Below are positions 1 through 8,567 of a stretch of 43,110 nt of DNA, piece after piece. The notes beneath the pieces are model-generated. The model saw nothing but the letters and a program-made list of their open reading frames with translations. It was not told where the DNA came from and did not search any database. The position numbers and the translations under genes are program-made. Position 1 is the stretch's first letter. The number at the start of each line of letters is the position of its first letter. Source of the DNA: Acidobacteriota bacterium (GTDB lineage: Bacteria; Acidobacteriota; Terriglobia; Terriglobales; Acidobacteriaceae); the NCBI GenBank assembly GCA_023265315.1, contig JAHFUA010000010.1:1-43110 (forward strand). Direction: 5' to 3'.

Positions 1-85
1 CGGTAGCCAAGGCTCGTTCATAGTAAGGCCGAACCCGCCGAGCAAACTCCTCGCCGTAAAGCCTGTCTTCTTCTGTGCGCTTCAT
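1..85 (-). CDS. 5' end of an unrecognised gene, cut by the window edge
   Basis: An ATG at 83-85 on the minus strand opens a frame that stays open to the window edge (28 codons). The peptide begins MKRTEEDRLYGEEFARRVRP and is charged, as expected of a soluble protein or helix. An AAGGGA stretch about six bases before the ATG makes a reasonable ribosome binding site. Too little is visible to name a family. It diverges from the aspartyl-protease-like gene on the other strand. Confidence 0.4.
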   Translation of the reverse strand, partial: MKRTEEDRLYGEEFARRVRPYYERALAT

Positions 86-193
86 CGATTTCCCTTGACT
101 GCTGGCCAGCGTGGGTAAGTGGGGCGTCGACACCGATTTCCTGGTTAGGAAAGTCGTCGAGCACGAACCGATATTCGTCGTGTACTAGCACCA

Positions 194-664
194 GTGGGTA
201 AATTCACCCTTTCCTCTCACGGTCGCGGGGATCTCCTAAGAGTGGGACCTCGCATCCCCGTTGCGATTGCCCGGCCTGCCGTGACGCCAAACGACGACTT
301 CAGTGTCCCGACAGAAGGGTTCACTGACACCGAGGCCATAATTGACACGGGAGCATCGAAAACCGTCATTGAGCCAGATTTTGCGCTTCGCATCGGCCTC
401 CGACTTGTCGATCCCGCCGCTAAGGTGGCCCGGGTTGGTGGAATCGACACGGTCGCGGTCTATGTCGCGGCTATTCGCTTTCCTCCAGGATTGCCCACGG
501 TGCGTCTTATTAGGGTGTTGGCAGCGCCTCTGCTGGAGCAACCAGTCAGGTGCCTGGTTGGGCGGGACATCTTGCAGAGGTGGCGTATGGTGTATGACGG
601 TCGGACGGGAGAAGTAACGCTGGAAGAAGACGAGGGTGGCCAGCCACTGGTCGAATGGGATTAG
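194..664 (+). CDS. retropepsin-like aspartyl protease domain protein
   Basis: 156 residues from a GTG start. The central motif AIIDTGASKTVI (catalytic Asp about 51) is the D-[ST]-G-A-[ST] signature of retropepsin-like aspartic proteases. CLVGRDILQRWRMVYDG near residues 119-135 matches the second conserved block of the fold (hydrophobic-G-R-D-I-L). Such single-domain proteins act as homodimers, each chain giving one Asp. There is no signal peptide, so the protein is probably cytoplasmic. The start is uncertain: the ribosome site before the GTG is weak and the frame stays open a little upstream. The substrate cannot be inferred; small proteins of this type are often orphan genes. It converges on dnaN with a 60-base gap. 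Confidence 0.75.
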   Translation: MGKFTLSSHGRGDLLRVGPRIPVAIARPAVTPNDDFSVPTEGFTDTEAIIDTGASKTVIEPDFALRIGLRLVDPAAKVARVGGIDTVAVYVAAIRFPPGLPTVRLIRVLAAPLLEQPVRCLVGRDILQRWRMVYDGRTGEVTLEEDEGGQPLVEWD

Positions 665-724
665 CGCCGGCGACATTCGGCCGAGGTGCGGGGACGCCAT
701 TCAAGAACCCCGTCGTGCTCTAGG

Positions 725-1876
725 TCAGATCCTCATCGGCATCACGATATAGCGGTACTTGAACTCGTCGCCGTTCTCGGCGGGGCGGAGCTGGCCGGCG
801 GACTGCGGGTCTTTGAACTCGAAGCGGACGTCCCCGGCTGAGGAAGCCTTGAGGAAATCAAGCAAATATGCGGAATTGAAGCCTATGGTCAGCGGGTCGG
901 CGGCGTAGGCGGTCTCGATGGAATCTTCCGACTCGCCGGCCTCGCTCGAGGAAGACGACACTTTGATCTCGTTCTTGTCGAGGCGCAGGCGGATGGCGCC
1001 CGAGCGCTCGTCGGCGAACTGGGCCACGCGCTGGATGGCCCCGGCGATATCTTCCGAGCGCACGGTGACCGTTTTGGTGTTGTCGCGCGGCAGCACGGCT
1101 TCGAAGTTGGGGAACTGTCCGGTGAGCTGGCGCGAGGTCAGCAGGCGGTCGCCGACGCGGAAGAACAGCGTGGACTCGTCCTTGGCGAAGTCGATGGAGT
1201 CCTGGTCGAAATCCTGCAGCAGCGAGTTCAGCTCCGCCATGCACTTCTTCGGTACCAGCACGCGCATCTCGGTGCCGGGACCGGCGAATTTGCCGGCGCT
1301 GTTCTCGATGTGAGCCAGGCGATGGCCATCGGTGGCGACCATGGTCATGGATTCCGCCTTCAGCACCAGCAGCGCGCCGTTCAGCGTGTAGCGCGACTCT
1401 TCGTTCGAGATGGCGAAGATGGTCTTGGCGATCATCGTGCGCAGCACCTGGGCTGGGAGCTGGTAGCTGGTGCCGGTGGGGAACATGGGCAGCGCGGGGT
1501 AATTGGCGCGCGCCATACCCACCATCTTGGTATTAGAGCGGCCCAATCGAATGTTGACCCAGTGGTTCTCCAGCAGCTTAATGGTGATGTCGCCGTCGGG
1601 CAGCAGCTTCACGTAGTCGTGCAGCTTGCGTGCCGGGATGGTGCAGGAGCCTTCCTTCTTGACCTTCGCAGGACACGACGTGCGCAGGCTGAGGTCTAGA
1701 TCGGTGGCGGTGATGGTGAGCCGGTCGCCCACCGCCTCGAACAGAAAATTTGAGAGGATCGGGATGGTGGTCTTGCGCTCGACCACGCCCTGGGTAGCAG
1801 TGAGCTCTTTGAGTAGATCGGATTTGCTGACGGTGATTTCCATGGCAGCACCCGCCTGAGCCCCGGTCGATTCCAT
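725..1876 (-). CDS. dnaN: DNA polymerase III beta subunit (sliding clamp)
   Basis: 383 residues. The clamp encircles DNA and tethers polymerase III. The three clamp domains are recognisable: the N-terminal block MEITVSKSDLLKELTATQGVVERKTTIPILSNFL, the middle FAISNEESRYTLNGALL block, and the C-terminal end YRYIVMPMRI, where the conserved M-P-M-R-[IL] terminus forms part of the peptide-binding pocket. The first ATG has an AGAGG eight bases upstream. An internal ATG (MEITV, at 1843) matches the usual family start better, so the extra 11 N-terminal residues are doubtful. It lies downstream of dnaA on the same strand with a 296-base gap, the common dnaA-dnaN order. Confidence 0.97.
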   Translation of the reverse strand: MESTGAQAGAAMEITVSKSDLLKELTATQGVVERKTTIPILSNFLFEAVGDRLTITATDLDLSLRTSCPAKVKKEGSCTIPARKLHDYVKLLPDGDITIKLLENHWVNIRLGRSNTKMVGMARANYPALPMFPTGTSYQLPAQVLRTMIAKTIFAISNEESRYTLNGALLVLKAESMTMVATDGHRLAHIENSAGKFAGPGTEMRVLVPKKCMAELNSLLQDFDQDSIDFAKDESTLFFRVGDRLLTSRQLTGQFPNFEAVLPRDNTKTVTVRSEDIAGAIQRVAQFADERSGAIRLRLDKNEIKVSSSSSEAGESEDSIETAYAADPLTIGFNSAYLLDFLKASSAGDVRFEFKDPQSAGQLRPAENGDEFKYRYIVMPMRI

Positions 1877-2172
1877 ATGTGGCGCCTCTATTAACTTCTC
1901 TTATATCAAAAACCCAAACTTCTAAACAGTAGTAGCAGTAGGGGCTGGGGAAAAGTGGAAATTCGAGCCATTCTGCTGATCGTGCTCCGGATATGCGACC
2001 GGAGTTCGCGGGTATTCCGTCCCTTCGTCTGTGGCTGGTCAGGAAAACACGGCGAGGGAAGAAAACCGGACCTGAGCCCTACACAGCTTCCACAGCGCAT
2101 CCACAGGGCGGGCCGAGGGAAACACACCGTTTCGGTGGAAAACCCCGTGGCGCCGACGGAAAGCTCTCGGAT
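1877..2172. other. dnaA-dnaN gap with a cluster of weak DnaA boxes
   Basis: No gene is seen in these 296 bases. Three DnaA-box-like nonamers cluster near dnaA: GCTTCCACA (2086-2094), GCATCCACA (2097-2105) and, inverted, GGTGGAAAA (2134-2142). They match the relaxed consensus TTWTNCACA at 7, 7 and 8 of 9 positions. The dnaN-proximal end (about 1890-1925) is AT-rich. This could be an origin part or DnaA autoregulatory sites. No perfect box is present. Confidence 0.4.
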
Positions 2173-3573
2173 TCATCCGCCCAACTGCTCGGTCAGCTTG
2201 TTCAGCAGCCTATTCAAATCCTTGTCGGCCTTACGTACTTGCTCAATCTTGTCCACCGAGTGCATGACGGTGGTGTGGTGCTTGCCGCCGAACTGGCGGC
2301 CGATCTCCGGCAGCGAAGCCTCGGTCAGGTGCTTGGCCAGATACATGGCGATCTGCCGCGGATAGACGATCGAATGGGAATTGTTCTTGGCCTTGAGTTC
2401 GGTGACTTTCAGCCCGAACTGCTCGCCTACCGCCTTCTGAATGGCTTCGATGGTCACCTTGCGGCTCTGGGCATCGATGAAATTCTTGAGCACCTGCTGG
2501 GCGGTGACCAGGTTGAGTTGCGCGCCGGTCAGCCCGCAGTAGGCGATCAGGCGGATCATGGCGCCTTCGAGTTCACGCACGTTGGAGCGGATGTTCGACG
2601 CGATATAGAGGGCCACATCGGTGGGCAATTGGACGCGCTCAGACTCCGACTTCTTTTGCAGGATAGCGACCTTGGTTTCGAGGTCGGGCGGCTGGATATC
2701 GGCGATCAAGCCCCACTCGAAGCGGCTGCGCAACCGGTCCTCGATCTCGGCCAGCTCCTTGGGCGGACGGTCGCTGGCAATGACGATCTGCTTTTGCGAC
2801 TCGTGCAGCGCGTTGAAAGTGTGGAAGAACTCCTCCTGGGTGCGCTCTTTCTGGGCCAGGAACTGGATGTCGTCGATGAGCAGCACGTCCACGTTGCGGA
2901 AGCGGTCGCGGAAGCTGCTCATGCGGTCGTAGCGCAGCGAGTTGATCATCTCGTTGGTGAACTTCTCGCTGGAGATGTAGCAGATGGAGAGCTGCGCCTG
3001 GTGCTTTTTGACCTCGTGGCCGATGGCCTGCATCAGGTGGGTCTTGCCCATGCCGACGCCGCCATAAAGGAACAGTGGGTTGTAGCACTTGGAAGGATTC
3101 TCGGCGACGGCGCGGGCGGCGGCGTGCGCGAACTGGTTGCCGGCCCCGATCACAAATCCGTCGAAGGTGTACTTGGGATTGAGCTGGGCGGCGGAGTCGA
3201 AGTCGAAGCGCGACTGCGACCCGGGGCGCGCGCCGCCGGCCGCTGTGGAGCTTCCCCCCGGCGCCGGCTTGGCCGGAAAGGTGTGGCGCACGGAAGTGGC
3301 CGTGGGATCTTCCTCTTCGGTGACGAACTTTACATCTTGCAGGTCGAGCCCGAGATTGTCGATCGCCTCCAGGATGAGGTCGGAGTACTTCTCCTCGATC
3401 ACGCGGAATTCCGGCCGGGGCACACGGATGTACAGCACCTGGCCCTCCGTATGGCTGAAGCGTGTGGGCTTGAGCCAGGTGTCGAAGGAGGTGCGATTGA
3501 TCTTTTTCTCCAGGGCCCCGAGGATACGGATCCAGGGATTAGCTGCGGCGGTTGCGGATGATGCGAGCGACAT
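2173..3573 (-). CDS. dnaA: chromosomal replication initiator DnaA
   Basis: 466 residues from [14 protein letters not shown]. The frame runs further upstream, but only from this ATG does the protein match DnaA length. Domain I (about 10-85) contains [21 protein letters not shown]. Domain II is a Pro/Gly/Ala-rich linker (about 90-130). The AAA+ domain has Walker [10 protein letters not shown] (171-179) and Walker [11 protein letters not shown] (230-239). Domain IV near the C-terminus carries the DnaA-box signature [19 protein letters not shown]. DnaA-ATP binds 9-mer boxes and melts the origin. The ribosome site before the ATG is poor. Genes transcribed leftwards (dnaA, dnaN) and rightwards (rpmH onward) diverge from this side, as expected close to an origin. 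Confidence 0.98.
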   Translation of the reverse strand: MSLASSATAAANPWIRILGALEKKINRTSFDTWLKPTRFSHTEGQVLYIRVPRPEFRVIEEKYSDLILEAIDNLGLDLQDVKFVTEEEDPTATSVRHTFPAKPAPGGSSTAAGGARPGSQSRFDFDSAAQLNPKYTFDGFVIGAGNQFAHAAARAVAENPSKCYNPLFLYGGVGMGKTHLMQAIGHEVKKHQAQLSICYISSEKFTNEMINSLRYDRMSSFRDRFRNVDVLLIDDIQFLAQKERTQEEFFHTFNALHESQKQIVIASDRPPKELAEIEDRLRSRFEWGLIADIQPPDLETKVAILQKKSESERVQLPTDVALYIASNIRSNVRELEGAMIRLIAYCGLTGAQLNLVTAQQVLKNFIDAQSRKVTIEAIQKAVGEQFGLKVTELKAKNNSHSIVYPRQIAMYLAKHLTEASLPEIGRQFGGKHHTTVMHSVDKIEQVRKADKDLNRLLNKLTEQLGG

Positions 3574-4295
3574 TTTTCTGCGGCCACTAGCTGCCGGCTC
3601 CGAAGGGCAGAGACGGCGGAAAGAAATCGTAAACGAAAACACTATGAAAGGGCGCTGCCGGACAGGACGTGCTGTGCGCAATGCCCGGGCTGAAAAACCT
3701 GGGTTGTGCCGAAAAACTTCGGCAGGAATTGCGGAACCGGAAAACCGGACGAACCTGGCGACTGCTCGGCATACTAGCACGAAAAATTTTCGCGTGGAAA
3801 ATTTCCTGCGCTGAGTTGCGCCGAGTCCTTACGCAGACAACGACGGCGGCGGAAATCTGTCAAGTAGTTAGTTGGTTATGAAGCAAGAGTGTTGCAGTTT
3901 TTCCTTGCCACACCAATTGGGCAAGTCCGTCGCATCACTGTGTTCATGAGTTGCTCAGGCGTCTGGCTACAGGGGAATGGCTTGCGCCGGACAAGTTTGG
4001 TTCGAGTGAGACGTGGTTACAAAGTTTTTACATTTCTTGCTTGGTTGCCTGTGCAAGAGAATGGCTGAAACCCAAGCGGGGTGCTGGATTCCGGGCACGC
4101 ACCGCCCCAAAAAACTTGCAAAGAATCCCTTGACAATCTGATTCCAAAGTAGCAGGATTCCCGGCCTTGGCGGATGACCGGCCGCACGCTGAGCCGAGGG
4201 ACAGGCCAAAACATCCCCCGACTTCAAGGTAGCGTCCCCTCCCCATCTTCCCGTATCCGGCATTGCGCAGCCGAGGCTCTCTCAGGAGGAACAAC
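3574..4295. other. 722-base gap upstream of dnaA; possible origin/promoter region
   Basis: No convincing gene is seen. The gap lies at the strand switch between leftward dnaA-dnaN and the rightward genes, where an origin or the dnaA promoter would be expected. Only one good DnaA-box-like nonamer was found: inverted CGTGGAAAA at 3793-3801, 8 of 9 to the relaxed consensus, embedded in an AT-rich patch (about 3780-3805). Repeated GGAAAACCGG-like words occur near 3735-3750. Another AT-richer patch is near 4015-4045. The origin assignment is inference. Confidence 0.3.
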
Positions 4296-6071
4296 ATGAC
4301 CGCCCCAGCCACACGCATTCTCCTTAGGGCAGCTCTGCTGGTGTCCACTTTGGCGACAGCGCAGAACGCCCTGCCCGCACCCGCTATTCCGACGCAGTTC
4401 AACGAAGCTACGGTGGCCGAACTCCAGGCGCAGATGGCCTCCGGCAGGCTCACCTCGGAGGAACTGACCCGGTATTACATCACCCGCATCCTCTCGCTGG
4501 ACCGGGCCGGCGCGGGGGTCAACTCCATCATCGAGCTCAACCCGGACGCGATCACGATCGCTAAGCAACTGGACTCCCTGCGGAGGCGCGGCATCGTGCT
4601 CGGGCCCCTGCACGGGATCCCGGTGCTGCTCAAGGACAACATCGACACCGGCGACAAAATGCATACCAGCGCAGGATCGTTCGCGCTTGTCGGCACGCCC
4701 GCGCTGCGCGACTCCACCGTGGCGGCGAACCTGCGCGCCGGCGGCGCCGTGATCCTCGGCAAGACCAACCTGTCGGAGTGGGCGAACTTCCGCTCCTTCG
4801 AATCGATCAGCGGCTGGTCGGGCCGCGGCGGGCAGACGCACAACCCGTACGGCATCGATCGCAACCCCTGCGGCTCCAGCTCCGGCTCGGCCGCGGCCGC
4901 GTCGGCGAACTTCGCCGCGGTGTCGTTCGGCAGCGAGACCGATGGCAGCATCGTCTGCCCCGGCAACGCCAACGGTGTCGCCGCCATCAAGCCCACAGTC
5001 GGGCTCACCAGCCGCGCCGGCGTGGTGCCCATCTCGCACACGCAGGACACCGTCGGTCCCCACGGGCGGACGGTGGCCGATGCGGCAGCGGCGCTGAGCG
5101 TGATCCAGAGCCGCACCTCCGACGGACGCGATCCGGCGACGGGCGGCGTCCCGCTGGGCTGGCAGGGAACGGGCAAGACCCGTCCCACGAACATCCCCAC
5201 CGACTACACCCTGTTCGTGAACCCGAACGGCCTCCAGGGCGCGCGGCTTGGCGTGACACGCGTAGGGTTGGGCGGATTCGACCCGTTCGTCCCGACGCCG
5301 CCGGCGGTGCTGGACGCGTTCGAGACGGCAGTTGATGCGCTCGCGGCGGCAGGCGCCACCGTGATCGACCTGGATGCGGAAGGGTTTGCCTTCGCCTCGG
5401 CTGACGGCGAGTTCCTGGTGCTGCTCTTCGACTTCCGCAACGACGTGCGGGCGTACTTCGCCACGCGCCTCGGCGTGCCGGTGGCGGGCGGGACACTGCA
5501 GAGCGCCATCGACTTCAACAATGCCCATGCGGACGTCGAGATGCCGTTCTTCAACCAGGACATCTTCGACCTGGCCAACGCGCTGGCGCCCGGCCCCAAC
5601 GATCCCCAGCCGATCTTCGGGGGGATGACCTACAACCAGGCGCTGGCCATCGATCACAACGCGGGCGTGAACGGCATCGATGCCGCCATCAGCCAGTTCC
5701 ACCTCGACGCGGTGGTGTCGGCGACCGACAACCCGGCGTGGGCCACCGACCTGCTCTACGGCGACCACTTCATCTTCGGGACGTCCGGCCTGGCGGCGGG
5801 TCCGGGGTATCCGATCGTGCAGGTGCCCGCGGGCGGGGTGTTCGGTGTGCCGCTCGGGATCAGCTTCTTCGGAACGGCGTTCAGTGAGCCCACCCTGATC
5901 AAGCTGGCCTCCGGCTTCGAGGCGGCGACCCAGGTGCGGGCGCACAACCTGCCGACGTTCGCGGCGACGGTGCCCTTCAACAACATCCAGGGCACGACGG
6001 TCACGCGGCCGACCCGGCGGGCCGCTCCGAAGGCAACCGGCACCGGCCACAGGGTGCCGCACCACCTGTAG
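4296..6071 (+). CDS. secreted amidase (amidase signature family)
   Basis: 591 residues; ATG at 4296 has a perfect AGGAGGA six bases upstream. The N-terminus (RILLRAALLVSTLATAQNALPAPA) looks like a cleavable signal peptide, so the enzyme is probably exported. The Ser-cisSer-Lys triad of amidase-signature hydrolases is visible: Lys113 in PVLLKDNID, cis-Ser about 194 in NPCGSSSGSAAA, nucleophile Ser218 in SETDGSIVCPG. The family hydrolyses amide bonds; the substrate cannot be read from sequence. The nucleophile motif is slightly short of the usual TD-x-GGS spacing but is seen in exported members. It sits between dnaA and rpmH, an unusual place for a metabolic gene, suggesting insertion into a normally conserved block. 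Confidence 0.93.
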   Translation: MTAPATRILLRAALLVSTLATAQNALPAPAIPTQFNEATVAELQAQMASGRLTSEELTRYYITRILSLDRAGAGVNSIIELNPDAITIAKQLDSLRRRGIVLGPLHGIPVLLKDNIDTGDKMHTSAGSFALVGTPALRDSTVAANLRAGGAVILGKTNLSEWANFRSFESISGWSGRGGQTHNPYGIDRNPCGSSSGSAAAASANFAAVSFGSETDGSIVCPGNANGVAAIKPTVGLTSRAGVVPISHTQDTVGPHGRTVADAAAALSVIQSRTSDGRDPATGGVPLGWQGTGKTRPTNIPTDYTLFVNPNGLQGARLGVTRVGLGGFDPFVPTPPAVLDAFETAVDALAAAGATVIDLDAEGFAFASADGEFLVLLFDFRNDVRAYFATRLGVPVAGGTLQSAIDFNNAHADVEMPFFNQDIFDLANALAPGPNDPQPIFGGMTYNQALAIDHNAGVNGIDAAISQFHLDAVVSATDNPAWATDLLYGDHFIFGTSGLAAGPGYPIVQVPAGGVFGVPLGISFFGTAFSEPTLIKLASGFEAATQVRAHNLPTFAATVPFNNIQGTTVTRPTRRAAPKATGTGHRVPHHL

Positions 6072-6206
6072 TCAGCTGTCCTTGCGCACGATCTCCTTCA
6101 GGAGCCACCGCTGCTGCTTCTGGTGAATCTGAACGGGCGCGTGAAAACGTCGGCGGCGCCGATGGCTACCACATCGGTGACCAATGTGGATTGCTGGCAC
6201 TTGGAC

Positions 6207-6248
6207 GGGCTTGCACATCGAGGCTCCAGAAGCAGTTCGTGCAAGCCC
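6207..6248. repeat. inverted repeat in the gap after the amidase gene
   Basis: A perfect 10-bp inverted repeat (GGGCTTGCAC at 6207-6216 and its complement at 6239-6248) with a 22-base loop. It lies between convergent genes (amidase, plus; PQQ lipoprotein, minus). It may act in transcription termination, but there is no T-tract, so this is only a structural observation. Otherwise nothing is seen in 6072-6313. Confidence 0.4.
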
Positions 6249-6313
6249 CTCCAGGCGCAGAGTGTTCAGCGTTCGCCCTCGCACTGCGCTGCCGGTTGTT
6301 CGTGACGTGATGC

Positions 6314-7507
6314 TTAGGGCGCAGCGACCAGGCGCAGCACCGCGCCGTTGCCGTAGTCGAGCAGGTAGAGTTCGCCGGCGGCGTCCTGGCCGAAGGAGCT
6401 GACGGTGAGAGTGTGGGTGAGCACCAGCGTCTGGCTCCAATTGCCGCTTACGTCCCGCACGCCGGCCCAGACGTGCCCGCTGAAGAGGTCGCCAAAGACG
6501 TAGTCGCCCGCCAGGCCGGAGATAGCGGAGCCGTGATACACGAAACCGCCGATGATGGCCTCCCCTCCGGCAGTATTGTGGGCATACTCCATGATGGGCA
6601 GGATCAGCCCGGTCGTGCTGCACGAGCTGCCCGGCGGATAGCAGTGGGCGCCTTCCATCCTGTTCCAGCCGAAGTTGCCGCCCTTGGTGATAATGTCCAC
6701 TTCTTCGAAATTGTCCTGGCCGACGTCGCCGGCGAAGAGCTTGCCGGTGCCGCGGTCAAAAGAAAAGCGCCAGGGATTGCGCAAGCCGTAAGCCCAGATC
6801 TCAGGCAGGCCGCCGCCCGCAGCAAAAGGATTGTCCGGCGGGATCGCGTACTGCTTGCCGGGAGCGAAGGCGCCAGCTACGTCGATACGCAGGATCTTGC
6901 CTAGCAGCGTTTGCAGGTTCTGTCCGATCCCCTGGGGATCACCCTCGCTGCCGCCGTCGCCCAGAGCGATGTAGAGGAAACCGTCGGGTCCGAACGCGAG
7001 CTGGCCGCCGTTGTGGTTGCCGAAAGGCTGGTTGACCGCCAGCAGGATGCGTTCACTGGCCGCATCGGCCTGGTTAGCATTGGCAGCGGAGGCCAGGTAC
7101 TCGGAGAACACCGACTGCAGCTGTCCGCTCACGCGCCGCGTGTAATAGACGAAGAAGCGGCGGCTGGTGCCGAAGCTGGGGTGAAACGCCAGCCCGAGCA
7201 ATCCCTCTTCGCCGCCCGATTCCACCTTGGAGGTAATGTCGAGAAACGGCGTGGCAACCAAAGCGCCGCTCTGGGTAATGCGAATCCGTCCGGCCTGCTC
7301 CAGCACGAACAAGCGTCCCGTGCCGTCGCTCGGAGTTTCCATTCCGATCGGCGCCGTCAGCCCGCTGACGAATGCTGCGAGCGCCAGCGTCGGCGGGCCG
7401 CCGGGCGGCGGCTGAGACACGGCCGTCATGCCGCCGCAGCCGGCGAGGGCGGCCAGCAGCGCCGCGCACAAGAGCAGGCAGCAGATCGGGGCAGTCCGGG
7501 TATTCAT
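6314..7507 (-). CDS. PQQ-dependent sugar dehydrogenase-like lipoprotein
   Basis: 397 residues from ATG 7507. The start MNTRTAPICCLLLCAALLAALAGC ends in a lipobox (L-A-G-C), so the protein should be lipid-anchored outside the cytoplasm; longer starts would bury this signal. The body matches the soluble glucose/sorbosone dehydrogenase beta-propeller family: GEEGLLGLAFHPSF, LYIALGDGGSEGDPQG, EIWAYGLRNPWRFSFD and LFAGDVGQDNFEEVDII are its typical blades. Members use PQQ and calcium to oxidise sugars, but many are of unknown substrate. Its stop lies near the hairpin that separates it from the amidase. A second family member is encoded at 22360-23469. Confidence 0.9.
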   Translation of the reverse strand: MNTRTAPICCLLLCAALLAALAGCGGMTAVSQPPPGGPPTLALAAFVSGLTAPIGMETPSDGTGRLFVLEQAGRIRITQSGALVATPFLDITSKVESGGEEGLLGLAFHPSFGTSRRFFVYYTRRVSGQLQSVFSEYLASAANANQADAASERILLAVNQPFGNHNGGQLAFGPDGFLYIALGDGGSEGDPQGIGQNLQTLLGKILRIDVAGAFAPGKQYAIPPDNPFAAGGGLPEIWAYGLRNPWRFSFDRGTGKLFAGDVGQDNFEEVDIITKGGNFGWNRMEGAHCYPPGSSCSTTGLILPIMEYAHNTAGGEAIIGGFVYHGSAISGLAGDYVFGDLFSGHVWAGVRDVSGNWSQTLVLTHTLTVSSFGQDAAGELYLLDYGNGAVLRLVAAP

Positions 7508-7638
7508 CTGGGATTGGATGCGTCGACGGGCGAGATGATGTTGAGATTTGGGCCGAGTCCGTACAAGCAATGGGACAGAGACGCAAGTGCGAGGGAGGCT
7601 GCGACACGGTCCCGCTGCGCAGGGTGGCCGGCGCGCGT

Positions 7639-7667
7639 TTGCCGCCGATGAAGGTGTCATTTATACT
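7639..7667 (+). promoter_or_regulatory. sigma70-type promoter of the rpmH operon
   Basis: TTGCCG (7639-7644), a 17-base spacer, then TATACT (7662-7667). This matches TTGACA/TATAAT at 4 and 5 of 6 positions with ideal spacing. Transcription would start near 7674, about 40 bases before the rpmH ATG. Confidence 0.65.
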
Positions 7668-7714
7668 TTGATTTCGTTTATCGGAAAACTTTTTCAGCAG
7701 GAGCGCCCTCGTAC

Positions 7715-7870
7715 ATGCCGAAGCGCACATTCCAGCCCAACCGCCGCCGCCGCTCCAAGACGCACGGGTTTCGTGTCCGCATGCGGACCAAGGGAGGGCA
7801 GGCGGTGCTCAAGCGCCGCCGCGCCAAGGGACGAAAGCGCGTCTCGGTGAAGCCGGGCTTCCGCGAGTAG
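7715..7870 (+). CDS. rpmH: 50S ribosomal protein L34
   Basis: 51 residues, highly basic: begins [20 protein letters not shown] and ends VSVKPGFRE. This is the full L34 pattern (KRT[FY]QP-N-x-R-x-R-x-x-HGFR-x-R-M-x-T-x-x-G). L34 is part of the large ribosomal subunit. AGGAG lies about 12 bases before the ATG. It heads the conserved rpmH-rnpA-yidD-yidC-jag-mnmE string; rnpA starts 11 bases after the stop. Confidence 0.98.
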   Translation: MPKRTFQPNRRRRSKTHGFRVRMRTKGGQAVLKRRRAKGRKRVSVKPGFRE

Positions 7871-7881
7871 GGGCTCTCGCC

Positions 7882-8313
7882 ATGGCGCGCCCGGATGCAA
7901 CTCGCGTGCCGGTGGATGGCATTTCAGCCCGGTTGTGGCGGCCAGCGCGGCTTCGCAAGCACGCCGACTTCGAGAAGGTGTACCGCAACGGCCGGCGGCT
8001 TTTCTCCGCCCACATGACGGTGTTCTTCCTGCCGCGGGAGTCAGGCCCCGGTTCGGCGCGCGTGGGCTTTACGGTCCCACGGGCGATGGGCACGGCGGTG
8101 GAGCGCAACCGCATGCGGCGGCGGCTGCGCGAAGCGGTTCGCCTGAACCTGGGCGCGGCCGGCGGCGCGGTGGATGTGGTGATCCATCCCAAGAAGTCTG
8201 CGCTGTCGGCAGAGTTCGCGGTGCTGGGTGAGGAGATCGCGCGGGCGTTCCAAAAAATGCAGTCGTCGGTCGTCGGTCGTCGGTCGTCGGCGGAAAGCGG
8301 CGGGGGCGAGTGA
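7882..8313 (+). CDS. rnpA: ribonuclease P protein component
   Basis: 143 residues. RnpA binds the RNase P RNA and helps process tRNA 5' leaders; its RNA partner rnpB is encoded in this same window at 27332-27769. The fold is recognised by LRKHADFEKVYRNGRR (about 24-39) and the RNR signature AVERNRMRRRLREAVR (72-87). The C-terminal tail after about residue 126 (SSVVGRRSSAESGGGE) is not part of the family: it is encoded by four perfect copies of a 7-base repeat (8262-8289) and looks like an inserted low-complexity extension. The stop overlaps the GTG start of yidD. Confidence 0.96.
   Translation: MARPDATRVPVDGISARLWRPARLRKHADFEKVYRNGRRLFSAHMTVFFLPRESGPGSARVGFTVPRAMGTAVERNRMRRRLREAVRLNLGAAGGAVDVVIHPKKSALSAEFAVLGEEIARAFQKMQSSVVGRRSSAESGGGE
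8262..8289 (+). repeat. heptamer array inside the 3' end of rnpA
   Basis: Four perfect tandem copies of GTCGTCG in coding sequence. The same heptamer recurs in mnmE (12035) and between mnmE and ruvA (12387-12483). No inverted second arm is seen here. Confidence 0.9.
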
Positions 8314-8567
8314 ATTCAATGATGCAGGAGATCGTGCTGAAAGTGTTACGCGCCTACAAGTGGCTGGTATCGCCGCTGCTCGGCCCGGCGTGTCGTTACG
8401 TTCCCAGTTGCTCGGAGTACGCCATGGAGGCGGTGGCGCGCTACGGCGTCCTGCAGGGCGGACTCAAAGCGGCGTGGCGGCTGGCGCGTTGCCATCCCCT
8501 GGCTCGGGGCGGGTTTGATCCAGTTGCCAGTGTGAACACGCCCCCACTGAAAGAGTCCACACGTTGA
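8310..8567 (+). CDS. yidD: membrane protein insertion efficiency factor YidD
   Basis: 85 residues from a GTG that overlaps the rnpA stop by three bases; two internal ATGs at codons 4-5 are alternatives. The family hallmarks are present: YKWLVSPLLGPACRYVPSCSEYAMEAV (three conserved Cys among CRYVPSCSEY and later RCHP) and RLARCHPLARGGFDPV. YidD is a small membrane-associated protein thought to assist YidC-dependent insertion. Translation is probably coupled to rnpA on the left and yidC on the right, whose start overlaps its stop. Confidence 0.95.
   Translation: MNSMMQEIVLKVLRAYKWLVSPLLGPACRYVPSCSEYAMEAVARYGVLQGGLKAAWRLARCHPLARGGFDPVASVNTPPLKESTR

Noticed and set aside
1993-3561. 522-codon plus-strand open frame opposite dnaA
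   Set aside because: It is the antisense shadow of dnaA; high GC makes long antisense frames common (others oppose thrS, the response regulator and the amidase).
3951-4133. 60-codon frame upstream of the amidase
   Set aside because: No ribosome site, no family resemblance, and it lies in the probable dnaA regulatory gap.
6072-6623. Minus-strand open frame of 183 codons ending in a plausible-looking IHQKQQRWLLKEIVRKDS
   Set aside because: Most of it overlaps the PQQ lipoprotein in another frame and is Arg/His-rich shadow sequence; the end could be a gene remnant, but nothing identifies it.
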